Both the position numbers and the translations under genes were made by a program. Positions 11,301 through 23,949 of a stretch of DNA of 64,000 nt are shown piece by piece. This DNA comes from Gnetum montanum (Eukaryota > Streptophyta > Gnetopsida > Gnetales > Gnetaceae), in contig MNCI01006964.1 in assembly GCA_015680685.1 (NCBI GenBank), positions 46,730 through 110,729 on the forward strand, written 5' to 3'. Numbering within the stretch: position 1 is the stretch's first letter; each line of letters starts with the position of its first letter. The notes beneath the pieces were generated by a model. It searched no databases, was not told the DNA's origin, and worked only from the letters and a program-made list of their open reading frames with translations.

Positions 11301-13010
11301 ACATTGGCTACTATCAATATTTCATAGAGAATTTCTCTAAGATTTCCATGATGTTGGTTGAGCTTACAAAGAAATATGCTCCATTCATTTGGACTAAGTA
11401 GTGCGAACATGTATTTCAATAGTTGAAAGAAAAACTCATAGAAACTCTAATTCTACAAGCACCAAACTGGTCAAGACCATTCCAATTAATGATGGATGCC
11501 TCTAATTATGCCTTGGGAGTAGTGCTTACACAGTTGGATGATAAAAAACATCCATATTACATCTACTGCTTGAGCCAAAGCATTGTGGGTGCATAATTGA
11601 ATTACATCACCATAGAAAAAAAATTAATGGCAGTGGTGTATGCTATAGAAAAGTTTAGGCATCATGTGCTTGGTTATAAAGTGTTTGTGCACATAGACCA
11701 TAGTGCCATCTGCTTCCTAATGAACAATTTGATGGTGAGCCCTCATATCATATAGTGGCTTGTGATCTTGTAGAAATTTAATCTCACAATGGTAGATCAA
11801 AAAGCGATCAAGAATGTGATCATTGATCATCTCTCCCAATTAAGATGGGATAACAAAGAGGATGACAACCCAATTTATGGTCAATGCCCAGATGAACTTC
11901 TCTTTACAGGAGCAATCAATGATTAAGTGCTTGTAGAACCAACATGGTACAATGGCATCCTCACCTATCTCCTCACTCAAGAGATGCCACAAGATCTTGA
12001 ATTTATAAAGAAGAAACAATTTCTTCATTAGGCCAAATACTTCATGAAAATTAACGGACACTTTTACAAGGTGTGCATGGATGACTTGGTTCATTGGTGT
12101 GTCCTTGATGTAGATCAACTATGCATTCTTTAAGATGCTCATGAAGGTTGCTATGGAGGCCACTATGTAGGAAGAAACATGGCCATGAAAATCTTGATGG
12201 TAGGATACAATTGGCCTACAATCTTTAGGGATGCCCACCAATTTGTTCAATCTTGTGAATGCTATCAACAAGATGGTGGGATGACTGTGCAAATGGAAAG
12301 TCCTCAATAGTGTATTCAATTACTAGAGCCTTTTGACATATGGGGCATTGACTTCATAGGTCCCATCACATCCATGTCCAATGGAAAGGCATACATCATT
12401 GTAGTAGTCAACTACTGCACAAAGTGAACAAAAGCAACAATAGTTATTGATTGTACATCATCCACTACTGTTAGATTTATACAAAAAAATGTGGTAAATA
12501 TATTTGGTGTGCCATGTGCACTAATTTTTGACAATGGAACTCATTTCATATGTGTCACTTTTAGAAAGTTGATGTAACGCTTGGGGGTTGAACATAAATT
12601 AACAACACCCTATCACCTCCAAGCCAATAGTTAAGTAGAGGTAACTAACCAGGAGATCACAAAAATCCATTTCAAGGTATTTAATCTCAATGTGCATAGA
12701 AAGATTGATTAACCTCAATGTGCTAGATGAAAATCGATTGGTGGCCCTATATTTGAATGAGGTGCACAAGATATTTAACAAGAAATGTCATGACCTGAGA
12801 ATACAAAAGGTAAAACTTTAACCAGGAGATAAGGTTCTTTATTGGAATCCCACATATGTATCCTAGAAGATCAAATTCCAAACATAGTGGAAGGGACCTT
12901 ATATAATTAATCAAATCTTTCCCTTTAGGGTCATATTAATTTACAAATGTGGAAGTTCAAATAGAAAGCATTTGTTCAACATCCAATAAGTTGCAACTAC
13001 CACCTCAATA
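8380..13010 (+). pseudogene. gag-pol remains of gypsy A
   Basis: Gag core reads from about 8398 (SNLRRKIQGWKQGTHEPLD), in step with 42430 of element C, to a Cys/His cluster near 9030 (CDIYQYEHLKGCC). Protease lies near 9840-10080; its active site reads DSS instead of DSG. Reverse transcriptase starts at about 10770, breaks at the N at 10928 with a deletion of roughly 200 bp, and resumes with the FMDD catalytic box near 11050. RNase H (MDASNYALG, then the HIDHSAICF block) spans 11490-11850. Integrase spans about 12130-12740, with its first Asp in IDFIGP and the second in IFDNGTHF intact. Many frameshifts and stops make it non-functional. Confidence 0.85.
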
Positions 13011-15126
13011 GATGGACAACCATGTTCAATTTTTTGGATCTCCTCCTTCTAACTTAGTCATTGGGGAAATGGCCATCCATGCTAACAATCCATATGGCTT
13101 ATCATTTTTTCTACTTTTTTTCCCACATTTTTGATTTTACAAGTTATTTATTTTACAAATTTTTTATTTTCAATTTCTTCCATTTTTCATCATCTTTTTT
13201 TTTGCACCATCATTAGTATATTTGAACCTTTATTGATTATTTGACACTTTCTTATATATTTTACCTTGTTTTGTTTGTTTGAGTGTGACTTTTCATCATT
13301 TTTGCCAATAAAAGTGCTTTATTATTGCAGGACATAGTGTCACTATTGCTATTTACTAATGATGGCTTATGCTTAATGTTGTGATTGTTAATGTCTAGTT
13401 TCTATTCTTGAATTATGATGTTTGATGACTATGACATGGTTTATTTTTCATAGAATAGGTAGTGAGTCCATGTCATCTGCCCATCCAATAAACTCTATGG
13501 TTTTCCTTGTTATGGGAATTTGAGGTCATTTCCATTAAAGAAACTTTTTATCAATTGGTGACCTTGGTATTTTTAGAATTGGGAAGGATTCAAAGGTTTG
13601 TAGAGGGTGTGACTTCAATGGGACCTAATACTCTTTGTACTCATCTACTTGCTTGAGTGCGTAAGTGTTTTTCATGAACTTCTTACCATTCCATTTCAAT
13701 CACTCTTGGAAGTCAAATAAAGTCTATGCATGGTGTGGTTCCTATCCAAAAGGAAAAAAAACATGATGGAAATTCAAAGCACATCCCTTAGACAAACAAA
13801 TGGGCTACAAGCACTGGGTATGGGACTAGAAAGACATGCACCTATGCTTGAAGGTCTCCTTTAACTAAGGCCATCTCTCACTTCCTACTTCTCTTTTCTT
13901 CTCTTTATGGAATGGTGGTTGTTTTGTGGAAGCACTCTTGTGTCTCAAGAAGGTGGATCGATCTTAGAGTGGCAATGTGAAGTCACTGAAAGTGGCTAGT
14001 TTTGGTCTAGACTAAGGATGGACCTTCTTAGGTTAAACACAAACTCCACAAGGGACTTTTTATGACCTTAATTTGGGATTCCATTCTACTTGTTCAGTCA
14101 TCCATCCATGCTATGACACCTCACCTCACTGCTAGGTTTTATGTTATACTCTATGTCTTAGTTTGATGTGTTTTTGGATAGATTTTTTTTGGTTATTCCT
14201 TAACTTTTCATGACCATTAATCAATTGTGGGGCCCATAGACTCTTCATTTAAGGATTTGCAAGGACAACAAGGACATGAGCTTGCTATGGGGAGGACCCA
14301 CTTGCATATTTCTTGGTTTGGTTAGTTAAGTCCCTTACCTTAGACATTGCTACAATCCTATCTTTTGTATATTTCATTATGTAAATCACTGCATGCTCCT
14401 TGATCTCTTATTTTTCACCCTCTTTCTTCATTTTCTTAAATTTCTTAATTTTTGGAACTTCAACACCATCTTCTCATATTTTTATCATGTTTGTGGCTAT
14501 TTGGGCTTCCATTTGATCCTAATTTTGTTCAAAATATCTTTGTAATTTTTAAGGTTTGACCAAGTCAATGAAAGTCAATAGTGGTCAACAATTGCATCAA
14601 CTAGGCCCGATTGATGTAGCTGACCTTGTTAGCTAGGCCTTGTCGATGAGGCCCCATTGACACAATGCAAAAATAGTATAACTACGACCAAAAACTTTGA
14701 ATTTTTCACATTTGGTCCATATTCCCCAAGAAGTTTTTGCAATTTTCAAAGTCAAAAAACCTTCTTGAGCATATAGCTCTCACACTGTTTATATGAATCA
14801 TCCCGTTCTTCAATCCTATAGCTACTGGAGGTAAGATCTTACTCATGGTGGTAGCAAATCTTAAGGTTTTGATGATAATTTTTTTTGAAAATTTTCCTAA
14901 ATCCTCCAAAGGATTAAGATATAAAATGCCATTAAATCATTAGTTTTTGAGAATTTAACCCTTCCAACAACTTCTGTAAACCAAAGATTAAATTAATAAC
15001 TAAATACTTAATCCATCTAGCCATAATCACACCTTAGCCAAGTGTAACCTTCCTATGAGATAAGGTATTCTAGTCATTCTGAGTTACATAATATTTGCTA
15101 ACCCATTGTTATATGTGGTTACAAAT
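13011..15126 (+). other. 3' non-coding region of gypsy A
   Basis: About 2.1 kb, colinear with 30480-32160 of element B (shared blocks include GTGAGTCCAT..., AACTCTATGG and the TTAGGTCA... stretch near 14030). No long reading frame. At about 14592-14662 a block of GAGGCC, CATTGAC and CTAGGCC motifs resembles the upstream part of this element's own LTR. Confidence 0.6.
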
Positions 15127-17930
15127 GGCACCAAGATCAAAGAAACTATAGGAGGAAGAACCATCGCAACCATAGGAAAAATGACCTAGAGGAGGAAGGA
15201 GCCAACAAGAACATGGTCAAGAATAGGCTAAGGTAACCCATGCAACAGGACCTCTCAGAGATGAGGTCAATGTGGAATTTGTCCAATAGATTGCTAAAAA
15301 AGAAGCTACATTTGAACATTTACAGCGTGGCAAGGTGCCATGCCCTATACCCAAACTAGAAGTCACACTTACATAGGCCTACCTTGACATAATCAGAAAC
15401 TATGAGGTTCAACGATTATTTTTCCAAGAGTTAAATTTTGGGATGTTCCTCAAATAGGCTCTAGAAGATGTCAGAACTCAATTGCAAGCCTCTCCCATGT
15501 GGCCAAGCATTGCTTCCAATGGAAAGTGGTACATGGGAGAAACATATCTCTTTTGGAATAATAGGAAAGTAGGAGCCACTATGAAAATCAAGGATATCCA
15601 TGTGTCTTACTCAGTAGAAGCCATTACATAGGCCCTTGGGTTGCCAGATGTAGGAACAATTAGTAGAGCTATCCAGACAAGCTGATCCTAGAGTAAAGAA
15701 GGAGTGGACTCAGTGGTGTTATGGGGTTGACCATAAGGAGTTTGACATGCTCACACTGATGAAGTGAGTCTATTTTAAGATAGTAGCCTACCACCTCAAT
15801 CCAATAGAGTAACTAGCTATAGCACCACTTTGCAGGACTCGGTAGAATGGAGTAATCTGTCTGGAGATAGAGAAGCACTTCAAGGAGAATGAATGTGGAA
15901 GAAAAATCCTATCATTCCCCTACTTGATTAGAAAATTATGCAAAAGGGTAGGGATAGCCTGATATGCAAATGATACACTTAGCCATGATCCTAATGCTTT
16001 ATGGGCTGAGATGATGAAAGAAAATATACCTACCATGATCACAAAAGAGGAGCACCAATGACCACCTCCACCACCTACTCATGAGAAAACATTGGAGGCC
16101 CGCATTATGGTTGAGTGCATGTGAAAAATCTAAGAGTAGCTCTTGTAACAACAAGAGTAGTAGGTAGGAACTAATGGTGGAGACCCATTTATGTACAAAC
16201 TTACCATGAGTCACCTCAGAGAAGTGGTTTGCATAATCAGCTAGATGGAGGGAGGTGGATTAATGCTATATGCCCAATGAATGTAGTTGCCTAGAAGGTT
16301 AAATCCAAGTACCCGAGAGGTAACAATGTCTCTCTCTCAGCATCATCTATTCCTAGAAATCTTTGGGAATGTTGCTTCTTTTTGGTGTGCTTGAAGGAGG
16401 GTGAGGAGGCAACCATATTAGTGATGCAACACTAGGGGCAAGAGATAGTTATAGAGATCATTGTTGATCAAATCACTAAGATATTAAATGCACCTGTGAT
16501 GCTTGAACTAGATGTTTCTGTACCAAGAGATGTGTAGACATCCACAAGGATAATTAGTGGAAGATTAAGTGTAGGCCAACATGAAGAACTATTGGACTGA
16601 CTGGTGGGAATTAGGCAACTAATTCTAGATATCTTTGATTTTCTAGATACCATTACTACAACCCAGTCAAAGTTTCTGGAGGTAAAGGGAAAGTGCCTCA
16701 TCTTACAAGGACAACTTAAAATAGCTTAAGCACATAATCAATGCTTGGCTATAGAAGTTGTTGAATTGTATGCTTGAATTACTAACCCTATTTTTATCAA
16801 CCCTGCATTGACACGAGACAAAGCTTTCCAATAGCTTCAAGATAGCTAAAGTGGGTTGAGAGAGAAATGGTTATGAAAATATTCAATCAGTCCATAGTAG
16901 AATCAAAAACTCATTCAGTATGGAGGAACTTAATGTAGACACATTAGGAAAATGAGACCTTGACTGCAGAGAACCGTTGCCTGCAAAATGTTGATGTGCA
17001 AAAACAATAGTTAGAAGAATTTATCCATCAACAATAGGAGAAACTCACTAGAGAAATGTTGAATTAATGAGATTGGTGGTGGAGAATCGTAATCTCTCCA
17101 TGGAGAAGGTCTACACCTTATGCTAAAAATCAACGATCGAAATTGTTGCTTGGAAAAATGTGGCTCTAAAATTCAAAAAATTAAGAAAACCATTACAAAG
17201 ACCAGGTTGGCCTACAGAAAGAGGTGAATGAAAAACATATCCAACTAGCAAAGGTAAAGGTTAATGAAGCCCTCCAGTAACTCTAGGAAGGTAGAGAAAT
17301 GTGGCAACCCATTGTTGATGGGATTGATGCCTACAATAAGGAAAAAATCCCCATGAAGGAGTTGTCAATGGAAGAGATGACTAAATACATGGAGCTATCA
17401 AATATTTACTACATAAACTTTACAATGATGACTACCGGACAATCATGGTTTAAGCTTGAAAAATAAGTGACTACTCATACTTATTGTATGAGGCAAAGAT
17501 TAAGAATTATAAACACATCAAGTAAAAACTTGCTATGGAAAATACTGAAGCTAAGGTTTTTAAGGAAAAATTTATTAACCAAAGATCAGTTGTAGAGATC
17601 CTGACTAAAAGAATGAATGACTACCAAGTGCTACAAGACACACTCTGATTGTTCGACATTGAGTGCAAGAAATTCATAGCCTAGTTTATCAATGTTAAGG
17701 AGTTGTTTCTGGTTTTGCCTTGTCCTTGGGATATTTCAATTTCTGCCCACATCAATGAAGCTACGTAGACCATGAACAATCCCAAGAGTAAAGAAGAAAA
17801 AATGAAGGCATTGCTAGATGCTTTTTGCCTTTCACTTGAAGTTGTAGTAGCAACAAGATAGCCATAGCCACCTTGACCACCACACATGCCTAAAACTAGT
17901 GAAGGTCCCTCAAAACCTTAGGAGCAACCA
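15127..17930 (+). pseudogene. Extra 3' ORF (ORF3) of gypsy A, decayed
   Basis: From ATGGCACCAAGATCAAAG at 15127 the plus strand reads as a roughly 900-codon protein, with stops mostly in place of Gln or Trp codons and a few frame changes. It lies between integrase and the 3' LTR, the position of the env-like or extra ORF in Athila and Tat elements. The reconstructed character is hydrophilic, rich in Glu/Lys, with coiled-coil-like stretches in its second half (about 16.9-17.7 kb). I see no clear transmembrane segment or envelope motif. Elements B and C lack it: in B the flanking sequence GATTACAATGGGAAGTGTGG at about 32145 corresponds to the ORF start, but the body is gone. Function unknown. 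Confidence 0.55.
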
Positions 17931-18181
17931 TTGCTAGGATTATCTAACCATCTCCACCAACTTCATGCCATCTCTGTATGGATTCTCTAATTTGAAGAAT
18001 CATGTCATGGTATTCAATTTTGTGTCATGAACACTGTAATTCTTTGTAATGTGTTGATTCGTACATTGGGCACTCATTATTGTTATGTCTATTTTATCTT
18101 GTTTTGTTATGTCAAAGACTAGTCAATAATCTGATACCTTCCCAATTTTGTAAATAAATTGAGGATGAGTTTTTATTTAGT

Positions 18182-18255
18182 CATGGGGGTATGATGAGTC
18201 TTGGTTTGTTACATCGATTGGGCCTTATCGACTAGGCCTTGTTGACATAGTATTT
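18182..18255 (+). repeat. Polypurine tract and truncated 3' LTR of gypsy A
   Basis: CATGGGGGTA at 18182-18191 is followed by TGATGAGTCTTGGTTTGTTACATCGA, matching the 5' LTR start at 7520. The match stops after about 60 bp, where LINE 2 begins. Confidence 0.75.
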
Positions 18256-19178
18256 GACATACTATAGAAAAATTGTGCAAATTATAGAGGAATTAAGCTA
18301 ATGAGACATACTATAAAGCTTTGGGAGAGATTTATACATCAACGTCTTAGACTTGAATAAAATGTGCTAGAAAATGAATTTGAATTTATGTTAGGGAGAT
18401 CTACTATAGAGACTATTTTCTTGATACAACAATTAATAGAGAAATTCAAAAACAATAGAAAAAATCTCTATAGAATCTTCACTGACTTAGAAAAGTCATA
18501 TGATATAGTGCCTAGATATGTTATTTAGTGGGCCTTAGAGAGGAAAAACATCCCTAATAAATATATTAAAGTGATTCAAAACATGTATGAAGGAGCTACT
18601 ACTAAAATTAGAATAACTTATGGGAAAACATTTGAATTTCTACTCATAGTAGGTCTACATAAAGGATTTGTACATAGACCATACTTATTTAGCATTATTA
18701 TAGATGAATTAATTAAATAAATATATGATGAAATTCCTTGGTGTATACTATTTGTAGATGATATTGTGTTGGTGGATACAATGTTTCTAAAATGGAGAAG
18801 TGGAGACGTTTTAGAATCGAAAGGCCTAAAAATTGGCAGAAGATAGAGTATATGAAATGTAATTTTAATAATAGCATAAATATTGGTGAAATAGGAGTGA
18901 TGATTTAAGGTAAAAAAGTCCTTCTTTGTAAATAGTTCTATTACCTAGGATCAATCCTCCAATCAGATGGTAAATTTGATAAATATATAATAAATAAAAA
19001 TGAGGCAAGATCATCCAAATGAAGATAAGCTAGTGATGTTCTATGTGATAAAATAATACCAATAAAATTAAAAGGAAAATTCAACAGAACAATAATTAGG
19101 TCTTCTATCTTATATAGCGCTGAATGTTGGATGACACAAAAATGGCAGAAATGCAAATGCTTTGATGTGTGAGGTGGA
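18256..19178 (+). mobile_element. RTE-type LINE 2, reverse-transcriptase part
   Basis: The plus strand encodes LINE reverse transcriptase with several stops: NYRGIKLM near 18275, an EFEFMLGRSTIETIF segment, FTDLEKSYDIVPR near 18480, and the active-site box FVDDIVLVDT near 18750 (FADD in most relatives). The frame runs into a conserved RWM codon triplet at 19173-19180, where a Ty1/copia element interrupts it. The 5' part is missing. The rest lies at 46326-46680. Confidence 0.8.
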
Positions 19179-19628
19179 TGAAGGAAAATTTTCCTTTGCC
19201 TTGATTTTCTCTAGATATTTCTACCTTGAATTGTTATATTTTTATTCATATCTATGTTTGGTCTTGTACTTATTCCCACCAAAATAAACTACCTTATTGC
19301 TTTTATTTTTGGGTTTATTTTGTAACCCAAGCAATATATAAGGAGCTTTGAGGGAGCATCCTTGACACAACAAAAAAAAGAAGAAAGAAAAAGACAATAG
19401 TGGCCAATGCCTAAGTTGTAATCCTACCTTGTAATTCTTCTTCATTATTCTCATTGATTCTCTCTTTGCTTCAATCTTGAAGTTGTACTATTGCTAAAAG
19501 TCAAAAGCTAATTTTTTGCTGGGGTTTTTCACCGTGAAGGTATTTACTAGGGTAATTTTGTGTCTTTTTAATTTATGTAGTTTTCTTTAAATTTAATATT
19601 ATATTAGTGCAACTGATTGGGAGTAATA
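19179..19628 (+). repeat. 5' LTR of the Ty1/copia element
   Basis: Shares long blocks with 46020-46323: TATATAAGGAGCT, GGCCAATGCCTAAGTTGTAAT, CTCATTGATT, TATTTACTAGGGTAA and TTTAATATTATATTAGTGCAA. Starts TG at 19179 and ends at TAATA, where the 3' copy has TAACA. ATATATAAGG near 19331-19341 is a probable TATA box. Confidence 0.8.
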
Positions 19629-19630
19629 AT

Positions 19631-19648
19631 TGGTATTGGAGGTAGGTC
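19631..19648 (+). other. Primer-binding site of the copia element
   Basis: TGGTATTGGAGGTAGGTC, two bases after the LTR, is a decayed form of the initiator-Met site TGGTATCAGAGCTAGGT typical of plant Ty1/copia elements. Confidence 0.75.
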
Positions 19649-19664
19649 CGATGCACCACTATTA

Positions 19665-20619
19665 TTTTGTCAAGTAATTTCAAGGAAAAATCATGACCAA
19701 ATCTATCCAACATTAGAAATGAAAAGTTTAACAGGTCAAACTATGAATTATGGAAGATCAAGATGGAGGATTTCTTCATTGAAAATGACCAGCATAGTTC
19801 AATTTTGGGAGTAAAATCAAATAAGATGTCCAATGAAGAGTGGGAAAAGTTGAACTTGAAGGCAATAAGTACAATTCATTTATGTCTTTTAGATTTAGTA
19901 TTGCTTAATGATTCCAATGTTTCTTTTGCTAAAGATTTATGGGATAAATTGCAAACTTTGTATCAAACAAAGTCCCTAACCAATAAGTTTTTGTTGAAGA
20001 AATAATTTTATGATTGTAAAATGGTTGAAGGTACTGCCATTATAGAACACTTGAATGTATTTAATACATTGGTTTATCGGTTGTAATTTATGAGGGTGAA
20101 AATGGATGAGGAAGATTAATGCATCACACTTCTCAGCACATTTCTAGATTCATGGGATACATTTGTGATCATTGTAAGTAATAAATCTACCAGCTTTATT
20201 TTTGATAATATTATTGGTCAATTATTATTTGAGGAAAAAATAAGAAAAACTTCTACTCCTTAAAATGATGTATTATTTATCAAAAATGATGTAAAGCCAA
20301 AGTTTGTTAAGAGGCCTCAATTTAAAAATAAGCCTCAAAAATTTGTAAAGAAGCCATCTAAATGTTGGAATTAAGGTAAAGTTGGTCATATAAAGAAAGA
20401 CTATAAAGCCCCACTAAAAAGGATAGAGAGAGTAATGCATCAAAAAGTGATAAAGCCCCTCCTGTTCAAGAGGGAGATTTGTATGTTGTCTCATATTTTA
20501 ATAATGTTGATACATATTCATGGTATGTGGACTTGGATGCATCTCATCACTACACTCCACATGTTGATTGGTTCAATGAATATACATCATTTGATCTCGA
20601 AATAGTGAGATTGGATAAC
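19665..20619 (+). pseudogene. copia gag and protease remains
   Basis: Gag reads from about 19700; 19763-20005 is open, with YELWKIKMEDFF-like and DLWDKLQTLYQTKSL segments typical of the Ty1/copia gag family (UBN2-type). A zinc knuckle near 20360 reads CWN*GKVGHIKKDYK, so two of its four ligands are lost. The protease region at about 20515 has SWYVDLDASHHYT, where the usual motif is VDSGAS, so the catalytic Asp-Ser-Gly is altered. The frame is cut at 20619 by gypsy B after VRLDN and resumes at 33337. Confidence 0.8.
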
Positions 20620-21564
20620 TGATGAATCATGTTTTGATGTGATCTAATATCACCTTATTGGATACCCAATATTGGATTCCAAGATGCGATGTTGAATATC
20701 TGATATCGTGGGATATATGCCAGCCTATAAATATAGTGCTTAGGCACATGATTCTAATATTAGTTTTTGCATGTGCTTTGATATCACGTTATTGGATACC
20801 CAATAATGTGATGTCGAATATCTGATATCACGGGGTATATGTTGGCCTATAAATATAGTGCTTGGGCATACGATTCCAATATTAGTTTTTGCAAGAAAGT
20901 TCTTGCAGTTTAGCCATTCTAGAGTTAGAATATTTCTAAGTGCTCATAGCAGGAGTCTAAGTGTGTATGAATCTTTATTCAAGCACTGATGTACCAAGCA
21001 TAGTAGTGTAATGGAAATAAAGATGAGCCCTTTTGATAATCCTTACAATAGTGAGAATAGATTAATGTTTCATTTAATGCATTTAATATTCATGAACTTT
21101 ACATTAATGCACTTTAATTAAGGAATTAATTTCTAGTTGTTAATGAGCATAAGCACAACCACTTCAAGCATACATGTAGCACTTGGTAACTCAGAAACAC
21201 TTAATGTTTGGTAACCTAGTAGTGCTATATGTGTTTAGGATGTGTCTAAAGAGTGGGAATGAGTACTTGTGTTAGGCTAGCTAGGCAGTAGATTAACTAG
21301 ATATTAAATTACTCTACCTTTTATTCTTATTCTAGGTGATTAAACTTATAAAACATAAAATGATAAAAATCATATACCTCTATTGCACTTAACCATAAAC
21401 TTGTACCTCACGAGTGGAACTGAGAAGATAATGATTGCCCCAATTAAATTCCACTTCCTTGAACTAGTGTACATAGGAAATTAAGGTCTATGAAGTTTAA
21501 CCAGGTTACACATGAATGCTTGTGATTCATATCATTGGATGTAGGGGTACCTCGCTGCTCATCA
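20620..21564 (+). repeat. 5' LTR of gypsy B, with duplicated promoter region
   Basis: TGATGAATCATG to GCTCATCA. The upstream part is tandemly duplicated (about 20640-20771 and 20772-20892), so the TATA box CCTATAAATATA appears twice, at 20724-20735 and 20846-20857, 122 bp apart. The 3' LTR has only one copy, at 32610-32621. Confidence 0.85.
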
Positions 21565-21565
21565 T

Positions 21566-21583
21566 TGGTGTGGTTACTAGGGA
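21566..21583 (+). other. Primer-binding site of gypsy B (tRNA-Asp type)
   Basis: TGGTGTGGTTACTAGGGA starts one base after the LTR and is a decayed form of TGGCGCCGTTGCCGGGGA, the tRNA-Asp-complementary site common in Athila/Tat elements. Confidence 0.65.
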
Positions 21584-21723
21584 CATTTAGTTGTTATGTG
21601 TGCTATCTAGGTTTTAGTAAAAATTATTTAAAATCATTGGAATGAACCCTAGAGTCATATCATACTTTAAAATAACTACAATAATTTTTAGAAGCATACT
21701 ACATTTTCATTTTCTAACATAAA

Positions 21724-22340
21724 ATGTCTTCTTATCATAGGAGTGATTCTCCATCCAAGTCTGATGATGTTCATTAACCGGTGCCTCAACAATACAAAGT
21801 GGTATATGCTCATCCTAATGAATATGTATTCAATTTCACCTTCATACTACATCAGGATAAACAACTATGATGGTATGACATGGAAGGCAACATCATGTTG
21901 CTACTCAATCAATCTATTCTTGTGATGCTCTAATAAATGCTTATATGATTAGGACTCCAAGGACTTCATGCTAAGTATGTGATACAGGATAGTGATGCTG
22001 GGGATTATCATCCCACTAAGGCACATCATCTTAGGGATCGACATCTAGAATAGTGCTATGAATTTGTGAAGGGAAAGTGGTTCACTAATTTTTCACTCTT
22101 ATTGTCTCCAAAATATGGTAGAGAACCCTTCTATGGGGTTTTTCCATTCAATGAAATTCCTCTCATTGACTTCAATGTAGGAGGTCAAAACTAGAACCTA
22201 CAATCCACAACCCACAATCCTGTTTCTAGCAAGAATGAATCCAATGATAAAGGAGGATCCAAGGAGGAGAGTCAGGGTAGGGATGTAGACAAGAAACAAG
22301 ATCATGATCATGGCCATGATCACCGAAGAGGGGGTAGCAG
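21724..22340 (+). pseudogene. gag N-terminal remains of gypsy B
   Basis: Starts ATGTCTTCTTATCATAGG, as in element C (MSSSPHKS). A segment near 21815 (NEYVFNFTFILHQDKQLWW) corresponds to the same segment of C at about 43570. The last recognisable gag residues are a His/Asp/Arg-rich run (DHDHGHDHRRGG) near 22300-22335; after that the sequence is foreign. Confidence 0.75.
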
Positions 22341-23744
22341 ACATTGTGTTTGGGATGCGACCGCCAATGAGTGTCCTCGAATAGGATTTAGGTGCTTGCT
22401 GGTCTCTGGCAACACCAAGGCCCAGATACCTCCAAATAGACTCAGTAGTTAATGTGAGTATGTGTGTGTGCTATTGTGGTGTGCGGTTGTGAAAAATGAA
22501 ATGATTGCATTGTGTGTGAACTACAAATGACATATCTTAAAGAGATTTAGCCAAATTTGCCAAGTACTGTGAGTAGTTGAGAGTTCCTATTTTGTTCAAT
22601 TGCTTAGTCTATGTGGTCCTTATAATACCTATTTGTAATAAGTAAAATTTTGTAAAAAAATTTGAGGACAACTCTGTGAATCTACTTCTAATTTTCCCCA
22701 GAGAAAGAGATAGTTCCACAAGAAAACTAGAAATAGAGCAAGATTCAATGGAAATAGACAGAAAGGAAAGCAGATTTGTGTTAAGACCTCAAATATTTAA
22801 ACAAGGAAAAATGATACGAGTAAACACTTTGCAATAAAGCTATCCCAAATTCAATATCTAAGAATTGTTCAAACTTCCAAGGCTCAAATAAGCAATTTCT
22901 TCAAGACAATCCTACTATGCTACCAAAAAATTGTTGTGTGAACTATCATGTACGAGACTCCATTTTGGCTAGATAATGGATGTCAACAATTGCATTCAAC
23001 AGAACCTTCAAAAGGATTGAAAATTTCTAATTGAAATACCACAGAGATTCACTTTAAAGATAAAAAGAAGCTATTCTGGTCCCATCAAAATACCAAAGAT
23101 TTTTTGAACCCTCTTGACTATTGAATCGTTCAACGACATGGCTACAAGCAGAGGCTCTCTTACAACGATCTCAATAGCAGTTCTTATATGTTGCAAAATA
23201 ACCAAATTCACTACTAAAATGCTCTTAAGGCTTTTAAACACAAGCGCTTCTATGACAAAATTTTAACAGAAATTTTCTATCGTAGAACAAGAATAATAAG
23301 AGTAATCTAAAAATCCCAAAATTACTTGCCAAGGATGATACTATCTAAACCACTAGCTAAAAAATTTTTAAAAAAATAAAAATAAAACATAAATAATAGG
23401 ACTATGACAAAGAGGCTGAAATCTTTTCTTTAGCAAACCATCTTACAAGCAATCTTTCACAATGTCTTCTTTACAATGCTCTTCTTCCAAGACTCAAAGT
23501 GTGTCTCCAAGTGAGAGTCCAAGTGTGATCCCAAGTCTTCCAAAGTGTGTTGTCTCTCCCTTTTTCCTTGTGATCCTTGAAGCCTATTTTATAGGGTTCA
23601 AAGGTAGTTACATACTTTAAAATATCTTAGCTAACTTCTCTCCCAAGTAAGGAAGTTACAACTTACCCAACTAATTAGGAGATATTTCTCACCAATTTAG
23701 TTGGGAAGTTATACATAAAGTTAGGAGGAATTTAAGCTAACATT

Positions 23745-23769
23745 AATATTTGTAAATATTACAAATATT
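23745..23769. repeat. Perfect inverted repeat, 11-bp arms
   Basis: AATATTTGTAA, spacer ATA, then TTACAAATATT. AT-rich, so a chance or cruciform-prone sequence is possible. No function can be assigned. Confidence 0.6.
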
Positions 23770-23949
23770 TTATGGGTAGTAACTTATATAATAATGTTTG
23801 AAAAATAATGTTTTAAAGACTTGGAATAATTAAATTAAAAGGTAAGTCTTCAGTCGGGCACTTGGAATAATTAAATTAGTGGTAAGTCTTCAATGATAGA
23901 TAAAACTGCAACTCCAGCATCAGTTAAGATATCTCCTGCTCTGCGGATT

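Larger units (their letters stand above)
7520..18255 (+). mobile_element. Ty3/gypsy element A (Athila/Tat-like), 3' LTR truncated
   Basis: Order on the plus strand: 5' LTR, gag, protease, reverse transcriptase, RNase H, integrase, a long non-coding stretch, an extra ORF, a purine tract (CATGGGGGTA, 18182-18191) and the first roughly 60 bp of the 3' LTR. There is no chromodomain after the integrase. Domain order and protein sequence match elements B and C in this window. Deletions have removed the 5' leader and start of gag (junction near 8351) and the middle of the reverse transcriptase (at the N at 10928). The 3' LTR breaks off into LINE 2 near 18255. Confidence 0.85.

Noticed and set aside
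22321-22452. Sulfatase-modifying-factor-like C-terminus (RGGS...GFR)
   Set aside because: The RRGGS part aligns with gag of element C, and the remaining tail is too short to assign to a family.
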